Assembly (NCBI GenBank): GCA_907165275.2
Contig: OU015675.1
Location: 327,501 to 391,500, forward strand
Source: Zygaena filipendulae
Lineage: Eukaryota; Arthropoda; Insecta; Lepidoptera; Zygaenidae
Reading direction: 5' to 3'
DNA: 64,000 bases
Part shown: one piece after another, positions 12,890-24,885 of the stretch
Numbering within the stretch: position 1 is the first letter of the stretch
Layout: every line of letters begins with the position of its first letter
The notes under the pieces: model-generated
What the model saw: only the letters and a program-made list of their open reading frames with translations
Told to the model about the DNA's origin: nothing
The model's database searches: none
Program-made: the position numbers and the translations under genes

Positions 12890-13095
12890 AGGCGCGTCCA
12901 CACCCCGCGCGGCGCCCCGCTGCGCTGATGACCCGGCGGGCGGGCGCGCTACAATAATAAATAGATATTAGTGGATTAACGCCGTCATCGCTCGCCGCGG
13001 GGCGCGCGGGTGGCGGGGCGGGGGGGGGGGGGGGGGGGGAGGGGGCGGCGCTGCCACGTGCGGCGCTGTCAGCGAACACGCTCCGCAGTTAGCGG
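12890..13095. other. GC-rich island with poly-G run
   Basis: Dense CpG and GC blocks (CCCCGCGCGGCGCCCCGC, GGGCGCGC) with an uninterrupted run of about 20 G near 13019-13039, in otherwise AT-rich DNA. Open frames across it read low-complexity Pro/Gly/Arg-rich and are not credible proteins. It could be a regulatory island or an unrelated repeat. Confidence 0.5.
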
Positions 13096-13270
13096 CGTGT
13101 GCACGCAGCCTTATGAATTTTTTCGCTTGACTTTTATTGAGCGACGAGATATGACTGTGTGCGATTCTTATTATGGCAGGTCGTTGTTCTGGATGTTTGT
13201 TCTTCACACCCTTAGTTAATTTACTGACAGTTTAAAATAAACTATCTCTCCCACCGGTCACTTATTTTTT

Positions 13271-13520
13271 AACCGACTTCCAAAAAGGAGGAGGTTCTAT
13301 GTTCGATTGTATGTATGTTTTTTTTTTTTTATGTATGTTCACCGATTACTCGAAGACGGTTGGACCGATTGGAAAATTGTCACCGAATTCAAACCGATTA
13401 GTGGTAGCACAAACCAATAATAATATTACGTGTGTTTTTGTCTTTTGGATTAAATCAGTATTTTGTTATTTTTAGCTTTTTATTTTTAGTTTTTTAATTT
13501 TGTGTTTTTGGAAGTCGGTT
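13271..13520. mobile_element. Short TIR element (AACCGACTTCC family)
   Basis: AACCGACTTCCAAAAA at the left and TTTTTGGAAGTCGGTT at the right are perfect inverted repeats about 250 bp apart. One-ended scraps occur at 14184, 22361, 39810, 43940 and 62783. Confidence 0.7.
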
Positions 13521-14519
13521 TTATGATAGAATATTGACATAATTAATTTTTTTTTATATTTATAATGTTTATGATATCGTATTGTATTTTAAGGGATAAG
13601 GCTAAATAGGCAAATTGAGGGATAAAGTTAGAGAAAATTTTTATTTACATAAAAATAACATACAACGCTTCTCACATCCCTACACCAAGATATAAGCCGA
13701 TCAATGAAGTCAAACATACGTATTATCATAACATACAATATTATACAATGGCAAAAACTCTTATATATTTTTATGAGGTAGGTATCTGTTATTATTTTTC
13801 CATCTTTATTATTGTTTCTACATTTTTCATAGTACACCCAGCATTAGTTATATTATTTGCAGTTTCCAGTCTTTACAGACTCGTCACAAAGCCTCTACAT
13901 CTACAATCTACATAATAAATATAGAGAGTGAGGGCGTGCCCTACAGCTATCTGTAATTAAACCGTCTAGAAACAGGCTGTAGTGCTCTCCAGCACTAATC
14001 GCTCCACTACAGGAGTAGGTACTCGAGACAACAAGTGACAATCCACATTCCATACAGACGGTCGAGGGCGATACTCGAAAACAATATACCGTCGTTATTA
14101 GTCTGATATCGCTTCGAAGTTCCAAGTTCGAGCTGTCAGTTGCGCGATTTTTTGTGTCCAATGTTAAGTACCTATCTATTTTTAACCGACTTCCAAAAGG
14201 GAGGAGGTTCTATATTCGATTGTATGCATGTTTATTATTACTACAACATTGTTTAAAAGAATCATAGCGGTTATAAGGCTATTAATTTAAGCGATTTTTT
14301 TTTTGCAAATGTGAGTTGTGAGTGAGTGAGTGACGGTTTCACAACTTAACTACTCAACCAATCATCATGAAATGTACCATACCAACACATTTTCAGTTAC
14401 AGAGGCATACATAGGGTACCTGCTTTTTATCTCGAAATGCCCATAACGACTCCAAAATTAAAGTTAAGCCGCCGGAGACAGCTAATGTGTGAAATATATG
14501 TACATCAATAATAATAATA
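13521..14519. other. No gene seen
   Basis: Contains a one-ended AACCGACTTCC scrap at 14184-14230 and otherwise unrecognised sequence; an 86-codon frame at 13901-14161 lacks ATG and domains. Confidence 0.4.
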
Positions 14520-15215
14520 ATTAAAAGCGTTATCCGGAACTTTGCCCGACGCGCTGCTGTACCGCCCCGCACTGTCGCTTTTCGACTGTAACATAATTGG
14601 ACGCAGATAAGCAATAACATGTTAACCCACAAAATTAATTTATTGATACAGAACGATTTATTGCGAGCTAGAAAACGTTTTTTAATTATATGTTTACCTT
14701 ATTACATTGTTTAAATATGTAACAATATGTTGAACATAAAAAAATGTTGACACAAAATGGCGCTATAATTTTAAAACACGATTTACTCGAAATTTCTCCA
14801 GTGTGAGATAACACACTATTGCTTATCTATGTCCAATTATCATTGATTAAACTTTACCTAACTGTCGTGCCGCAAAAGTGAATTTTAGACTGTAATATTG
14901 TTGTCATTGATTGAACTTTGCCCGGCGCACTGGCGCGCCGTAAAAGTGTTATTTCGATTGTAATATGTATTATTATCATCGACCAATTTGTAGCGTGATT
15001 TTATATAGCCTATAGAGACTTCCTCGATAAATGGACTATCCGAGACAAAAAGATGTTTAGTTCTGGATTTTAGCGCGTTCAACCAACCAAACAAACAAAC
15101 TCTTCGACTTTATAATATTGGTATAGATTGAACTTTGCCCGGCGCACTGGCGCGCCGTTAAAGTGTTATTTCGACTGTAATATCTATGTATTATCATCGG
15201 CCAGTGTGCAGGTTG
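14520..15215. repeat. Cluster of four related GAACTTTGCCCGGCGC repeats
   Basis: The phrase GAACTTTGCCCGGCGCACTG ... GTAAAAGTGTTATTTCGAYTGTAATAT occurs near 14917 and 15128 with high identity, and in decayed form near 14535 and 14850. The better pair are separated by a Helitron-like 5' end in reverse (AAACAAACAAACTC ... TATAATATTGG). Confidence 0.55.
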
Positions 15216-15404
15216 TAGATACGAGTGTGACCGGAAGCGTTCGGTAGCGGACAAGCGGAGCAACGAGGCGGGCTGATACCGCAATTAGCGGGCGCATGTG
15301 AACACGGTGTGAACTGCGCGTTGCGTGGGCGCATCTATGTGGTGTTCGAAAATTGAAATAAATAAAAAAAAAGCATAAAATTTATAAATTTGGACTAAAT
15401 CTGT

Positions 15405-15592
15405 AGGTTAATTTCAGAGTTCCCGCGGGAATTTCGGGATAAAAAGTACCCTATGTGTTAATCTGATGTATAAGCTGTATTATTGTAAAGTTTCATTTAA
15501 ATCCATCCAGTAGTTTTTGCGTGAAAGAGTAACAAAAATCCATCTATCCATTCATACTTACAAACTTTCGCGTTTATAATATTAGTAGGATA
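15405..15592 (-). mobile_element. Helitron-like element
   Basis: GTTAATTTCAGAGTTCCCGC ... TAGTTTTTGCGTGAAAGAG ... TTTATAATATTAGTAGGA; same subtype as 35757-35975. Confidence 0.65.
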
Positions 15593-15619
15593 TAATTATG
15601 AAAATAATATACGGTAGGT

Positions 15620-15846
15620 ATGAAAATATACATATAGGTACGGCACATTAAAAAAAACTATTTTTATTTTTGTTTGTGTCTGTCTGTCTGTGTGTTCCGG
15701 CTAATCTCTGAAACGGTTGGACCGATTTTAACGGGACTTTCACTGGCAGCTGATGTGGAGAAGTAACTTGGCTACTTTTATTTAAAAAAAATAGTTCCTG
15801 CGGGGATTGCGAAATTCACGCGGGTGAAGCCGCGGGGCTCAGCTAG
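15620..15846 (+). mobile_element. Helitron-like element, second subfamily
   Basis: GTCTGTCTGTGTGTTCCGGC ... AACGGTTGGACCGATTTTAA ... GGTGAAGCCGCGGGGCTCAGCTAG before T. Confidence 0.6.
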
Positions 15847-15944
15847 TTTCTAAAATATAAAAAAGACGTAGGTACCGTACGTAACGAAGTTTTAGTCTAT
15901 CTGTTTTTAACTAATTATCTAATAGTTGTAAGAGGTTGGGGACT

Positions 15945-16083
15945 GTTTGTTACACTTTCACGCCCTGACCGCTACACCGATCATCATGAAATTTTGCATA
16001 GACGTTGTCAGAGATACAGAGAAGGATATAGGGTAGCTTTCATCCCGTAAATTACTATGGGTGGAACCGCGGGGAGCAGCTAG
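15945..16083 (+). mobile_element. Helitron-like element, 5'-truncated
   Basis: TGTTTGTTACACTTTCACGC ... GATCATCATGAAATTTTGCA ... GGAACCGCGGGGAGCAGCTAG. Confidence 0.6.
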
Positions 16084-16341
16084 CTAGCAATAAAATATTT
16101 AGTAGCATCCTGTATAGGAGTTGCAGACAAATGAAGCACACACGCCGGCTGTTTCACACGTCAGCCTTCGTGGCCCGGAACGGCCTGCTCCGCTTAGAAC
16201 CAGCACGCCTTTTTATCTATCGATTTCATTTAATAAAAATGTATACAAAAAATATACACAAAAGTGTAAAGCACACACAGATAGATATACAAGTAGTACG
16301 TACGAACAAAGAGAGTTTCAGTATAAATATTAAATAGTAAA

Positions 16342-16766
16342 TACTAACTTTTTCCCGCGGTGGTGAAGGCCTGGATAGGGATGTTGACGACTTTCGAAAA
16401 TCAAAATTCTAATAAGCCCGCCAGTTAGAAAATTAAAAATCATCGGACACGTATTTTTTCATTTTTCAAATAAATGAAAATACACAGCGATAAAGCGCAT
16501 TAAAGTTTAGGGTGGGGGCTCGTGACGTCACTTACCGCTACGCGAAATTTCAACTGTATCGCCGTTATTTTTTGATTACGTAAAAAAAGAAAAAAATACG
16601 TGTCCCATATTTTTTATTAATCCACAAGACGGACTAAAAAAAATTAGTCAAATAGCCTATCCCGGGATAAAAAGTATCTTTTCTGTACACCTGACAACGC
16701 AACAACGTGAAAACATTACAGACAAACAAACTCACATTTGGATTTAATTTAAAATATTAGTTAGGA
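16342..16766 (-). mobile_element. Helitron-like element split by MITE-1
   Basis: Helitron pieces at about 16342-16372 (CCCGCGG...) and 16664-16766 (GGGATAAAAAGTATC ... CACATTTGG) flank MITE-1, so the MITE entered a pre-existing Helitron. Confidence 0.55.
16373..16663. mobile_element. MITE-1 copy nested in Helitron
   Basis: Left GATAGGGATGTTGACGACTT..., right ...GACGGACTAAAAAAAATTAG; one intact TGACGTCA, the other decayed. Confidence 0.7.
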
Positions 16767-16794
16767 TAAAAAAAAAACTAAAATATAAAATTCA

Positions 16795-16955
16795 TCTCCC
16801 TTCTACGGTCGCCACTGAAAATCAGCGTCGTGGAACTTAGTGCCACGGCATAATGCTGAGTGGTAGCCATTTTGGTACCAAGTATTTTAGTTTAAGACTC
16901 ACGGTTGTACTTATTTTATCTTTATGGTATCAAATAAACTTTTTTCTATAATACG
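16795..16955 (+). mobile_element. LINE 3' tail fragment (tail family B)
   Basis: CACTGAAAATCAGCGTCGTG ... TAGCCATTTTGGTACCAAG ... ATGGTATCAAATAAACTTTT; near-identical to the reverse of 6493-6680. Confidence 0.55.
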
Positions 16956-16999
16956 CGAGGGGAACGGCTTTAATGGGTACTAAAGCTTTGTATACCTAG

Positions 17000-18186
17000 T
17001 ACCTACATAACTTATTTCGTGAAAGGAAAATTTATTTTTCCTACGAAACTGGTTACTTTAAACTGGTTACGTAGGCGGGCGACGCAATGCTTTTAAACGG
17101 TTGTATACTAATAAAACGCCTCTCATATTATATTTTTTTTATTATTTAAGTATATTGGTGGATCAACACTCAATGTCGCAAGCGGAACAGCGCAAACCTT
17201 AGGTCGGCAACTGTTGTATACATCGTGACTTAGAAACGGTGGAAAATATGCGACCGTTCTAACAAATATGGGCTTAGAAAGTGGGGCACTTTGGGGGCTA
17301 ATTGGTAACTACTTCTGCGGTTAGAACCTTGGTTATTTTACTAACCTAAATAAAAATAATGAGTAAATAAGAAAGAAAATGCTTTTATTTGGAAACAGAG
17401 ACATTTAACAATCAGAGTTAGTTTATTAGTTAACGAAATATTTAAAGGCAATATTAAATTAATATCTATCCGTCTTATCCTATTATAAATGCGTTTGATT
17501 GTTTGTTACGCTTTCATGCCTCAACAGCTCAACCAATCTTTAAAAAAATTTGCATACACTACACGTTGCAAAAAGACATGGTAGTTTTTGCAACCATTAA
17601 AAACATTCAATCTTTGGCAGTTGTTAAATCTTATTTCCTAATACCTAAATTGCGTAATGGTATCATTTAAAGTTTAATTACAATACTTTATTTTATTTTT
17701 TCAATTGTTTTACTGTAAAAAGTGAGCTCTCTCGTTTTACCTATCCCTGTCGATATTTTTTTGAACTAGTTCGCTAGGAGACATGCAAGTAACCGTAAAC
17801 CAATGTCTATAATGTCTATAGTTACGTACAGCAGATGCTGAATACAATGCATCTCCCTCCCCGCTCCCCTGTCCCCCGGGACCGAGCGGCGTCGGACAAG
17901 ACAACACCATTATGACGTCACGAGTCACGACACTAGGTACAATGGCGCGTCCGTAATTAATATCCGTCCATCTTCACGCCTCGCCCTCCGCGGGGTGTCG
18001 GCGGAACAGCGTTTTGTCATTATTGTAAGGATCGCTCGTGCTATCCCGTCGGGGTGGACCAGGAGCGCATGAAAATGAAAGGAATCGCGCGAAACAAAAC
18101 CAATCTGGAATCTTCCTGAACTCCCCTTTAGTGTAAGGCTGGTATCCGTTCGGAAACTCCCAGATTTGTTTTAGTTTGTATCAGTA
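17000..18186. other. No gene seen
   Basis: A Helitron fragment at about 17484-17588 (CTATTATAAATGCGTTTGA ... CAACAGCTCAACC) and a GC-richer patch at 17940-18075. No supported coding region. Confidence 0.45.
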
Positions 18187-18370
18187 AATGCCGTTAATTT
18201 CGGTGATGCCGTGGGAATTCCGTGACAAAAGTACCCTATATCCATCCTTTCTTGCACCCCTGAAAACGTGTATCCAAAATATTGTGATGATCAGTTGAGT
18301 AGTTTCGACGTGATAAGATGGACAGACAGACAGATAGAGTTACATTCGCATTTATAATATTAGTACAGAA
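18187..18370 (-). mobile_element. Helitron-like element
   Basis: GTTAATTTCGGTGATGCCGT ... GTGATGATCAGTTGAG ... GACAGACAGACAGA ... TTTATAATATTAGTA in reverse orientation; 3' hairpin missing. Confidence 0.6.
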
Positions 18371-18974
18371 TACATTTATCTAATTACCTAGTTACTTTCT
18401 TTCTTCTTTTTTATGGACTTTCGCATATAGTGCATTTAGCCAGTTTCAAGTAAAATTAATTACCTAGATCTATGTATTTTCTATTAAAATGCTTCGTTGT
18501 ACGGTTTGAAATTGCAAGCCACGGTACTATAGCTTGCAAGAACTTTCTCGAAGCTCTCGGAGGAAACCGAACAAATCAGCTCGAAATGTCATATATCTTC
18601 TGGAGCACATACAAAACCGTCACTGTGAAAATTATTGTACCTTACAACACAACAAAATCCGTTTTTAACTATTTTGTATCGACTTGAAAATAAATGACCG
18701 AACCGCCATCTTTGATTCCCGCCAAAAAAACTCCATTTAGGTACCTACTTAGTGAGCATGTGTCGTGGAGCGTTCCAAATTCCAATTCCTTGATACTGAC
18801 TGACACAATCACCTCTACCAGCCCGGTGACACTCCATACAAATGAACTGATTCAAGTACCTACTCTTGTACATGACGTGTACACGTGTTGTGCGTGTGTG
18901 CGTAGCGTAAAGTTGACAGCTAGCTGACAGTAACTGTCAGTGGTTAATTGTCACAATGTATATTCTACACGTGT

Positions 18975-19268
18975 GCTATAAAAAGTACCCTAGGTCACTC
19001 AGGATCACTGTAGCTTCCTGTAAGTGAAAGAATTTTCAAAATCGGTTCAGTAGATCCAGAGATAACTCTCATATCATTCTCTAACATTCTCACCCGCGGT
19101 AATTTCGGAGTTCCCGTGGGAATTCCGGATTACAATATAACCTATATTAATCAGTGATAATGCAGCATACAAATGGTGAAAGAATTTTTAAAATCGATCC
19201 AGCACTTTTTGAGCCAATTCGTTACAAACACACATACAAACCTTTCCTCTTCACAATATGTATTAGTA
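18975..19268 (-). mobile_element. Two overlapping Helitron-like fragments
   Basis: A partial copy (TATAAAAAGTACCCTAGGTC ... CAGTAGATCCAGAG) is followed by a second (CTCACCCGCGGTAATTTCGG ... CAATATGTATTAGTATAGAT). Confidence 0.5.
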
Positions 19269-19387
19269 TAGATCTCTATTTTTAGCCTCTAGGCTCGCCG
19301 CTACGTGTGGCGGGGTAAGGAGAGGCAAGGAGTTTTCGGGGGCGGGGAGTGTCGTTTCTTTACGTAGGTAGTAATTATATTCTTTGC

Positions 19388-19706
19388 AATATATATCTAA
19401 TATATATAAATCACGTGTCACGTTGTTTGTCCGCGATGGACTCCGAAACTACTGAACGGATTTTGATAAAATTTTGTAACCATTTATAATATGGTCCAAC
19501 TTAAAAGATAGGATATTATACTAGCTGTCCCCCGCGATTTCATCCGCGTTAATTTCAGAGTTCCCGCAGGAATCCCGGGATAAAAGCTATCCTCTTTTAA
19601 GTTGGACCATAATATAAATGGTTACAAAATTTTATCAAAATCCGTTCAGTAGTTTCGGAGTCCATCGCGGACAAACAACGTGACACGTGATTTATATATA
19701 TTAAGA
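19388..19706. repeat. Head-to-head Helitron palindrome, about 110-bp arms
   Basis: ATATATAAATCACGTGTCAC ... GGTCCAACTTAAAAGA (about 19406-19517) is the near-exact reverse complement of TCTTTTAAGTTGGACC ... GTGACACGTGATTTATATAT (about 19593-19700). The about 80-bp centre holds a Helitron 3' end (CTAGCTGTCCCCCGCG). Followed by a short (GATAA)n run. Confidence 0.75.
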
Positions 19707-19914
19707 TAAGATAAGATAAGGTACCTATATGCATTTAATGTGTTAATTATCAACACATTGTTCGCACGCTAATGAACGTTTCATGTCCGCTCCAATAACG
19801 TATCGCTTGTTAGCTACCGGGGATCATTATTAAGGCAATTTACTTGTAGTTAGGTGTCAATATTAAGGTGGCGTACCCTGCTTAAACATATCAGAGATAT
19901 TATATGTACCTATT

Positions 19915-20042
19915 TGAACATTTTTTTACGTAATCAAAAAATAACGGCGATACGTTGAGTCGAAATGCCGCGTGACGTCACGATCCAGTACAGTTTATGC
20001 GGGGCTTATACCAGTTTATGACGTCATGAGTCCCCACTCCAC
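19915..20042. mobile_element. MITE-1 fragment
   Basis: Only the core remains: TTTTTTTACGTAATCAAAAA, GCGTGACGTCACGATCC and TATGACGTCATGAGTCC; both termini missing. Confidence 0.6.
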
Positions 20043-20432
20043 TACCCAAGTACCTACACCCGAATAGGTTTAGTGCATTGAACTCAAAATAAAAATAAAA
20101 CAAAAAAAGAAATGTGCTTAAAACCACACGGCAGCTATTTGCGGTATTCTTGATTCTCCTTAGTGAGATACTTAATACTTATATCGAATGGCTACATGTA
20201 GCATATATTGATACAGTGTAGAATGCTCTCGTTTCACATACGTAGTTGAGACGGACCGGCCGTCTGTTTGTCCGCCACTTCGCACCTCTAGTAGCGCGGC
20301 GATAGCGGCAGGTGCTAAGAGCTGCCGATAGCAACGCTTTCAATGATCACGACCTTTATACCTACAGGAAGTAGAGGCGAAATATCATAGCTAGCCTCAA
20401 TAATATTAATTACTTTGGTATTTATATAAGTA

Positions 20433-20635
20433 GTAGCTGTGCCCCGCGGTTTCACCCGGGGTAATTTCGGGTTTCCGCCGGAATTCCGAGATAAAAAGTA
20501 CTCTATGTCCTTCTCTGTACCTCTGACAACGTGCATGCCAAATTTCATCCAAATCCGTTCAGTCGTTTTTGCGTGATTGAGTAACAAACATCCGAACATC
20601 CTAACATCCACACTTTCACATTTATAATATTGGTA
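20433..20635 (-). mobile_element. Helitron-like element, near full length
   Basis: TAGCTGTGCCCCGCGGTTTC ... CAACGTGCATGCCAAATTTC ... CACTTTCACATTTATAATAT; reverse-orientation counterpart of 2269-2467. Confidence 0.7.
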
Positions 20636-20704
20636 ATTTAAGTAAAAATTTATTTAATTATTATATTAGTACAAAATACAACACAAATACAATAAAATGT
20701 ATAT

Positions 20705-20856
20705 CTTACTATTATAAAATATTTGAATGATGAGTTTATTTGTTTGTTTGTTTCGCTTTCACGCTTTAACGGCTCAACCGATCATTATAAAATTTTGTGT
20801 GTGAATTCCCGCGGGAACTCCGAATTAACGCAGGCGAAACTACGAAGAACAGCTAG
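20705..20856 (+). mobile_element. Helitron-like element with internal deletion
   Basis: ACTATTATAAAATATTTGAA ... AACGGCTCAACCGATCATTA, then directly GAATTCCCGCGGGAAC ... AGAACAGCTAG before T; the middle is deleted. Confidence 0.6.
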
Positions 20857-21051
20857 TGTTATATAAATAGCTAAAGTTTGCAAGTTTGGATGTAGGAGTA
20901 ATTTCTACCGTATCTAAAGTTTTCTTTTTCTCTGATATAACAAAAGTTATAGTATCTAGGTGTCTCTGATTAAAATAGACTTTTCATCTCGACAGTAAAT
21001 ATAATACTAGTTTATAAGTACCTAGCTTAAAAGTTATAAATTTATAAGTAA

Positions 21052-21318
21052 ACTAGCTGTCTCGCGCGATTTCATCCGCGGTAATTTCGGAGTTCCCGCG
21101 GTAATTCCGGGGAAAAAGTGCTGTAGTTTACGGTGATTAGCTGTTCCCGCAATAATTCCGGAGTTCCCGCGGGAATTCCGGGATAAACCTATCCTATCTT
21201 TTAAGTTGGGCCAAATACAACATAGTGACCAAATTTCATCAAAATCCATTCAGTAGGTAGTTTCGGAGTCCATCGCGGACAAACAACGTGACACGTGATT
21301 TATATATATTAGAAAATA
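21052..21318 (-). mobile_element. Helitron-like dimer
   Basis: CTAGCTGTCTCGCGCGATTT and a second TAGCTGTTCCCGCAATAATT start in series, then GTTTCGGAGTCCATCGCGGA ... ACACGTGATTTATATATATT. Confidence 0.6.
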
Positions 21319-23401
21319 GATAGATAAAAGTACGTTACAGGACGTGAGTCCCACCACACGCCAGAACTTATACCTTTATGATATCGTACTTGCATTCTAT
21401 CTCATTCTCTCGCAGGCTATATCCTACTTCTAAATGTGTATGTCTATTTTTAGTGCTACTTTATCGTTATATCGAATTTTCAAATCACAACGGCACTGAA
21501 GAAAGTTTTAACTTCAAAATTATTTAAGACGAGTGAAGTCTGTAGCAACTACACATTATGTACCTACCTCTCTAGTCAATTTCAGATGTTACCTCCATAT
21601 CTGACCACATGGTCTGTAGTCTGTACCAATTAGCACGCTTTTTCGATATTTTAGAACCCTCACCAGAGTTTTTTTGTTTGTCTGCAACAATTCTAATAGC
21701 AATGAAACAAATAACATTTAAGTGACGGCTAAAGCCTAAAGGAGTGTCACCGACAGAGCAAACAAACCAATTGTTTCCACAAACCTTGTTTGAAGATGCT
21801 TAGGTACAGGTGTGTACAGATAGAACATACAATGTAAAAGCTACTGGAAACTCTGATAAAAATTTAACAAAAAAATTAAAACCGACTTCAAAAAAAATGC
21901 ACTTACACTTAAAAGTTTAAAATAACGTATCTTGAAAACGATTTTAATTTTTTTATAAGAAGTAAATTAGGCTACTTTGCACTTCCTGCGGGAGTTCCGA
22001 AACTCACGCGGGTGGAACCGTGGGGCACAGCTATAGTAGGTATTATATAGATACAAACATAATACTGACAGAAGTTCTTAAACGCCATAAAAATCTGATT
22101 TTAGGCACAAACACTGCTTGAAAATGAGTAACGGTCCAACTAAGTTCAACTTTACGAGTATTGCAAGGGATCACGATGAAAGTAAAATAAAATGTTGCAT
22201 TAAGGATCCCCCACGCTCGGGTCGAAGGCAATTTGCGCGGGAACGGCTCCGAGGTACCTTATTAGCAATAAACAAAAAGCGGGGACCGCGGGTCGCGCGG
22301 CCCGAGTGATAGGAGGGAGTGGAGGCGGGAGCGGAAGCGACGGCGAACACGGTATTTCGTAACCGACTTCAAAAAGAAGGCTATCAATTCAAGTTTTTGC
22401 ATATATTATTTACTCGTATTAGTCTATAGTCTATACTGTATACCAGCTACTAAACATGTGTGTTAAATTTTTTATTTTACAATCAACGAATTACGAAGCA
22501 GGTTTGCCTTTTTTGGTTCCATATTAATTTGCTATTAACCATGGACCAATATGTTTAATTGGTCCATTTATTAACTAAAGATCGGATAAAAATTGGAAGA
22601 TTGATTTTTTTTTTTGCAAAAGTTTTTTCTTATCTAAAAACTAGTAATCGCAATAAAAAACTGAGTACCTATCTGCAAGATGTGAAACTTTTTGTGTCAT
22701 CTGTTATGAATGAAATAAATAAATTTAATAGAAAAGTTACGCAAACCTTAAAATGCATAATGCAACGTAATAACCTGCCGTGCTCACTGAAGTTTCACTT
22801 CAATAATTCGACTCCAAGCACCTAAGGGTGAGATTCGGCAGTCTCACTTCAGTTCGACGATTCCAGGCTAGGTGTGTTCACAATCTTCGACCACACCGTC
22901 ACTTGAGACTAGGTGAGCTGTGAGTTGTGACTAAACGCCTAGCTTGACGAAAAAATATTTTTCTTAAAAACCTGTCAGCTGTGAAATTCTACGCAAAAGT
23001 TATTCATTGACTTCTATATGGACCTCTTTGGACCTATGTTGATATTTCAATTTCATTATAATAAGTAGGTACGTATTTAATAGCCGCTCTCGCCTATGCG
23101 TTGTGGCACGCAACATAAATCACTGAGGTTAAAACATCATTAATATTAAATCATTGGTATCCTGATTTACAACGGGGGTGGGCGTCACCCCGGAGTGTGG
23201 TGTATTCGCCTCACCGTGCCTTGACATTGTCTCAAGCAGAGTTATGTTTGGGGTTTAAGATCTTAGTGTGCTTGTTTGTTCTTTACGGTTCCAAAGTAAT
23301 TAGGTACTTACCTAACTACAATGTATATTCTTAGTCACAAAATTTAAGAGGCTATATAAAAAAATAAAAATAACAATATAAAAAATCAAAAATAACAATA
23401 T
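21319..23401. other. No gene seen
   Basis: A Helitron 3' piece lies at about 21955-22032 (CTTCCTGCGGGAGTTCCG ... GGGGCACAGC). GC-rich spots at 22215-22350. Short open frames lack ATG starts or domains. The rest is unrecognised. Confidence 0.45.
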
Positions 23402-23600
23402 GTAGCTGTGCCCCACAGTTTCACTCTCGGTGATTTCGGAGTTCCCGCGGGAATTCCGGGACAAAAAGTACCCTATGTCCTTCTCTGTACCCCTGACAAC
23501 GTGCATGCCAAATTTCACCCAAATCCGTTCAGCCGTTTTTGCGTGATTGAGTAACAAACATCCAAACATCCACACTTTCACATTTATAATATTAGTAGGA
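23402..23600 (-). mobile_element. Helitron-like element, full length
   Basis: TAGCTGTGCCCCACAGTTTC to TTTATAATATTAGTAGGA, 199 bp, the reverse complement type of 2269-2467 and 31068-31266. Confidence 0.75.
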
Positions 23601-23605
23601 TATAA

Positions 23606-23815
23606 TTATAAACCTTATTATTATAAATGCGAAAGTGGGTTTGTTTATTTGTTCATTTGTTTGATACGCTTTCACACCTCAACGGCTCAACCAATCATCA
23701 TCAAATTTTGCATACGCATTTTCAGGGGTTACAGAAAAGGACATAGGGTACTTTTTATCTCGCGGAATTCCCGCGGGACCTCTGAAATTAACGCGAGGAA
23801 AATCGCATGAAATAT
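23606..23815 (+). mobile_element. Helitron-like element next to the previous one
   Basis: CCTTATTATTATAAATGCGA ... CAACGGCTCAACCAATCATC ... GAATTCCCGCGGGACC; the CTAG end is lost. It abuts 23402-23600 in opposite orientation. Confidence 0.6.
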
Positions 23816-24365
23816 TGCATAAGTAATCACGAAATCTCAAAAACTATTCGAGATAATATGTGACTAAAAGTTGACAAATCTCTATGCTATGCTATATTTT
23901 TATAGGTCTCCTATAGACGTTGGTAACTACCAACCGTTTCACCACCAACCCGTAATATCACGAATCTACGATACACGTGCTCCTGGGGCCAGAAACGTAA
24001 TATTACGTTACTATAACTTGAACCACTGCCCTGACTTTTATATTTATTAGATTATAGGATAGATGTTAGGTACAAAGGAGAGGGCTATGCTCGGAGTCTC
24101 TCTGAGGGATCGCATCAGAAATGAGGTGATTCTGCAGAGAACCACAGTTATCGACATAGCCCACAGAATTAGCAAGTTGAAGTGGGCTGGCCATATTATC
24201 CGCAGAACCGATAACCGTTGGGGCCGTCGGGTTCTGGAGTGGAGACCGCGAATAGGCAAGCGCAGTGTACGACGCCCACATGCTAGGTGGAGTGACGATC
24301 TTCGCAGGATGGCTGGTGGTGGCTGGATGCGGGAGGCTGAGAGTCGTGCTATATGGCGGGCAATT

Positions 24366-24885
24366 GGGATGTGGACTACTTTTGAAAATCGAAATTCTAA
24401 TTAGTCCGTCAGTTAGAAAATAAAAAAAACAATCCCCGCGCCGTATGGGCTCCGCTGAAAACCAGCGCTGCCGCGCTTTATGCGACAGCATATGCTGAGA
24501 CGGTGTCCATTTTGGCATCACGGAAACTAGGTATATAAGATTCATTTTAAATTTGATGCATGTATTACTTTTAAGAAATTTTGTGATGCCAAATAAAGTT
24601 ATGTCTATGTCTATGTCTATGTCTATGTCTATGTCTATGTCTATGTCTATGTATTTTTTGCTTTTTCAAATAAATTAAAATATACAGAGATAAAGCGCAT
24701 CAAAGTTTAGGGCGAGAGGATCGTGACGTCACCGCTAAAATCGCCATACAAACTGTCAGAATAGTGACGTCACGCGAAATTTCAACTCAATATATCGCCG
24801 TTATTTTTTGATTAGGTACGTAAAAAAAGAAAAAATACTTGTCCAATATTTTTTAACTAAAAAATAAAAATTAGTCAACATGCCC
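24366..24885. mobile_element. MITE-1 nested in RTE, itself split by a LINE tail
   Basis: Outer ends GGGATGTGGACTACTTTTG and ...TTAGTCAACATGCCC are inverted. ATT flanks both sides (24363-24365, 24886-24888), suggesting a 3-bp target duplication; removing it restores the RTE reading frame. The MITE body is interrupted at 24433-24655. Confidence 0.75.
24433..24655 (+). mobile_element. LINE 3' tail (tail family A) with (TATGTC)n
   Basis: GCTGAAAACCAGCGCTGCCG ... TGCTGAGACGGTGTCC ... CAAATAAAGT followed by about eight TATGTC hexamers. The hexamer tail suggests target-primed insertion into the MITE. Confidence 0.65.

Noticed and set aside
12840..13219. Overlapping Pro- or Gly-rich frames
   Set aside because: Composition follows the GC island and poly-G run; no homology or start context.
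24066..24545. 159-codon frame on the minus strand
   Set aside because: Antisense shadow of the RTE tail, running on into the MITE.
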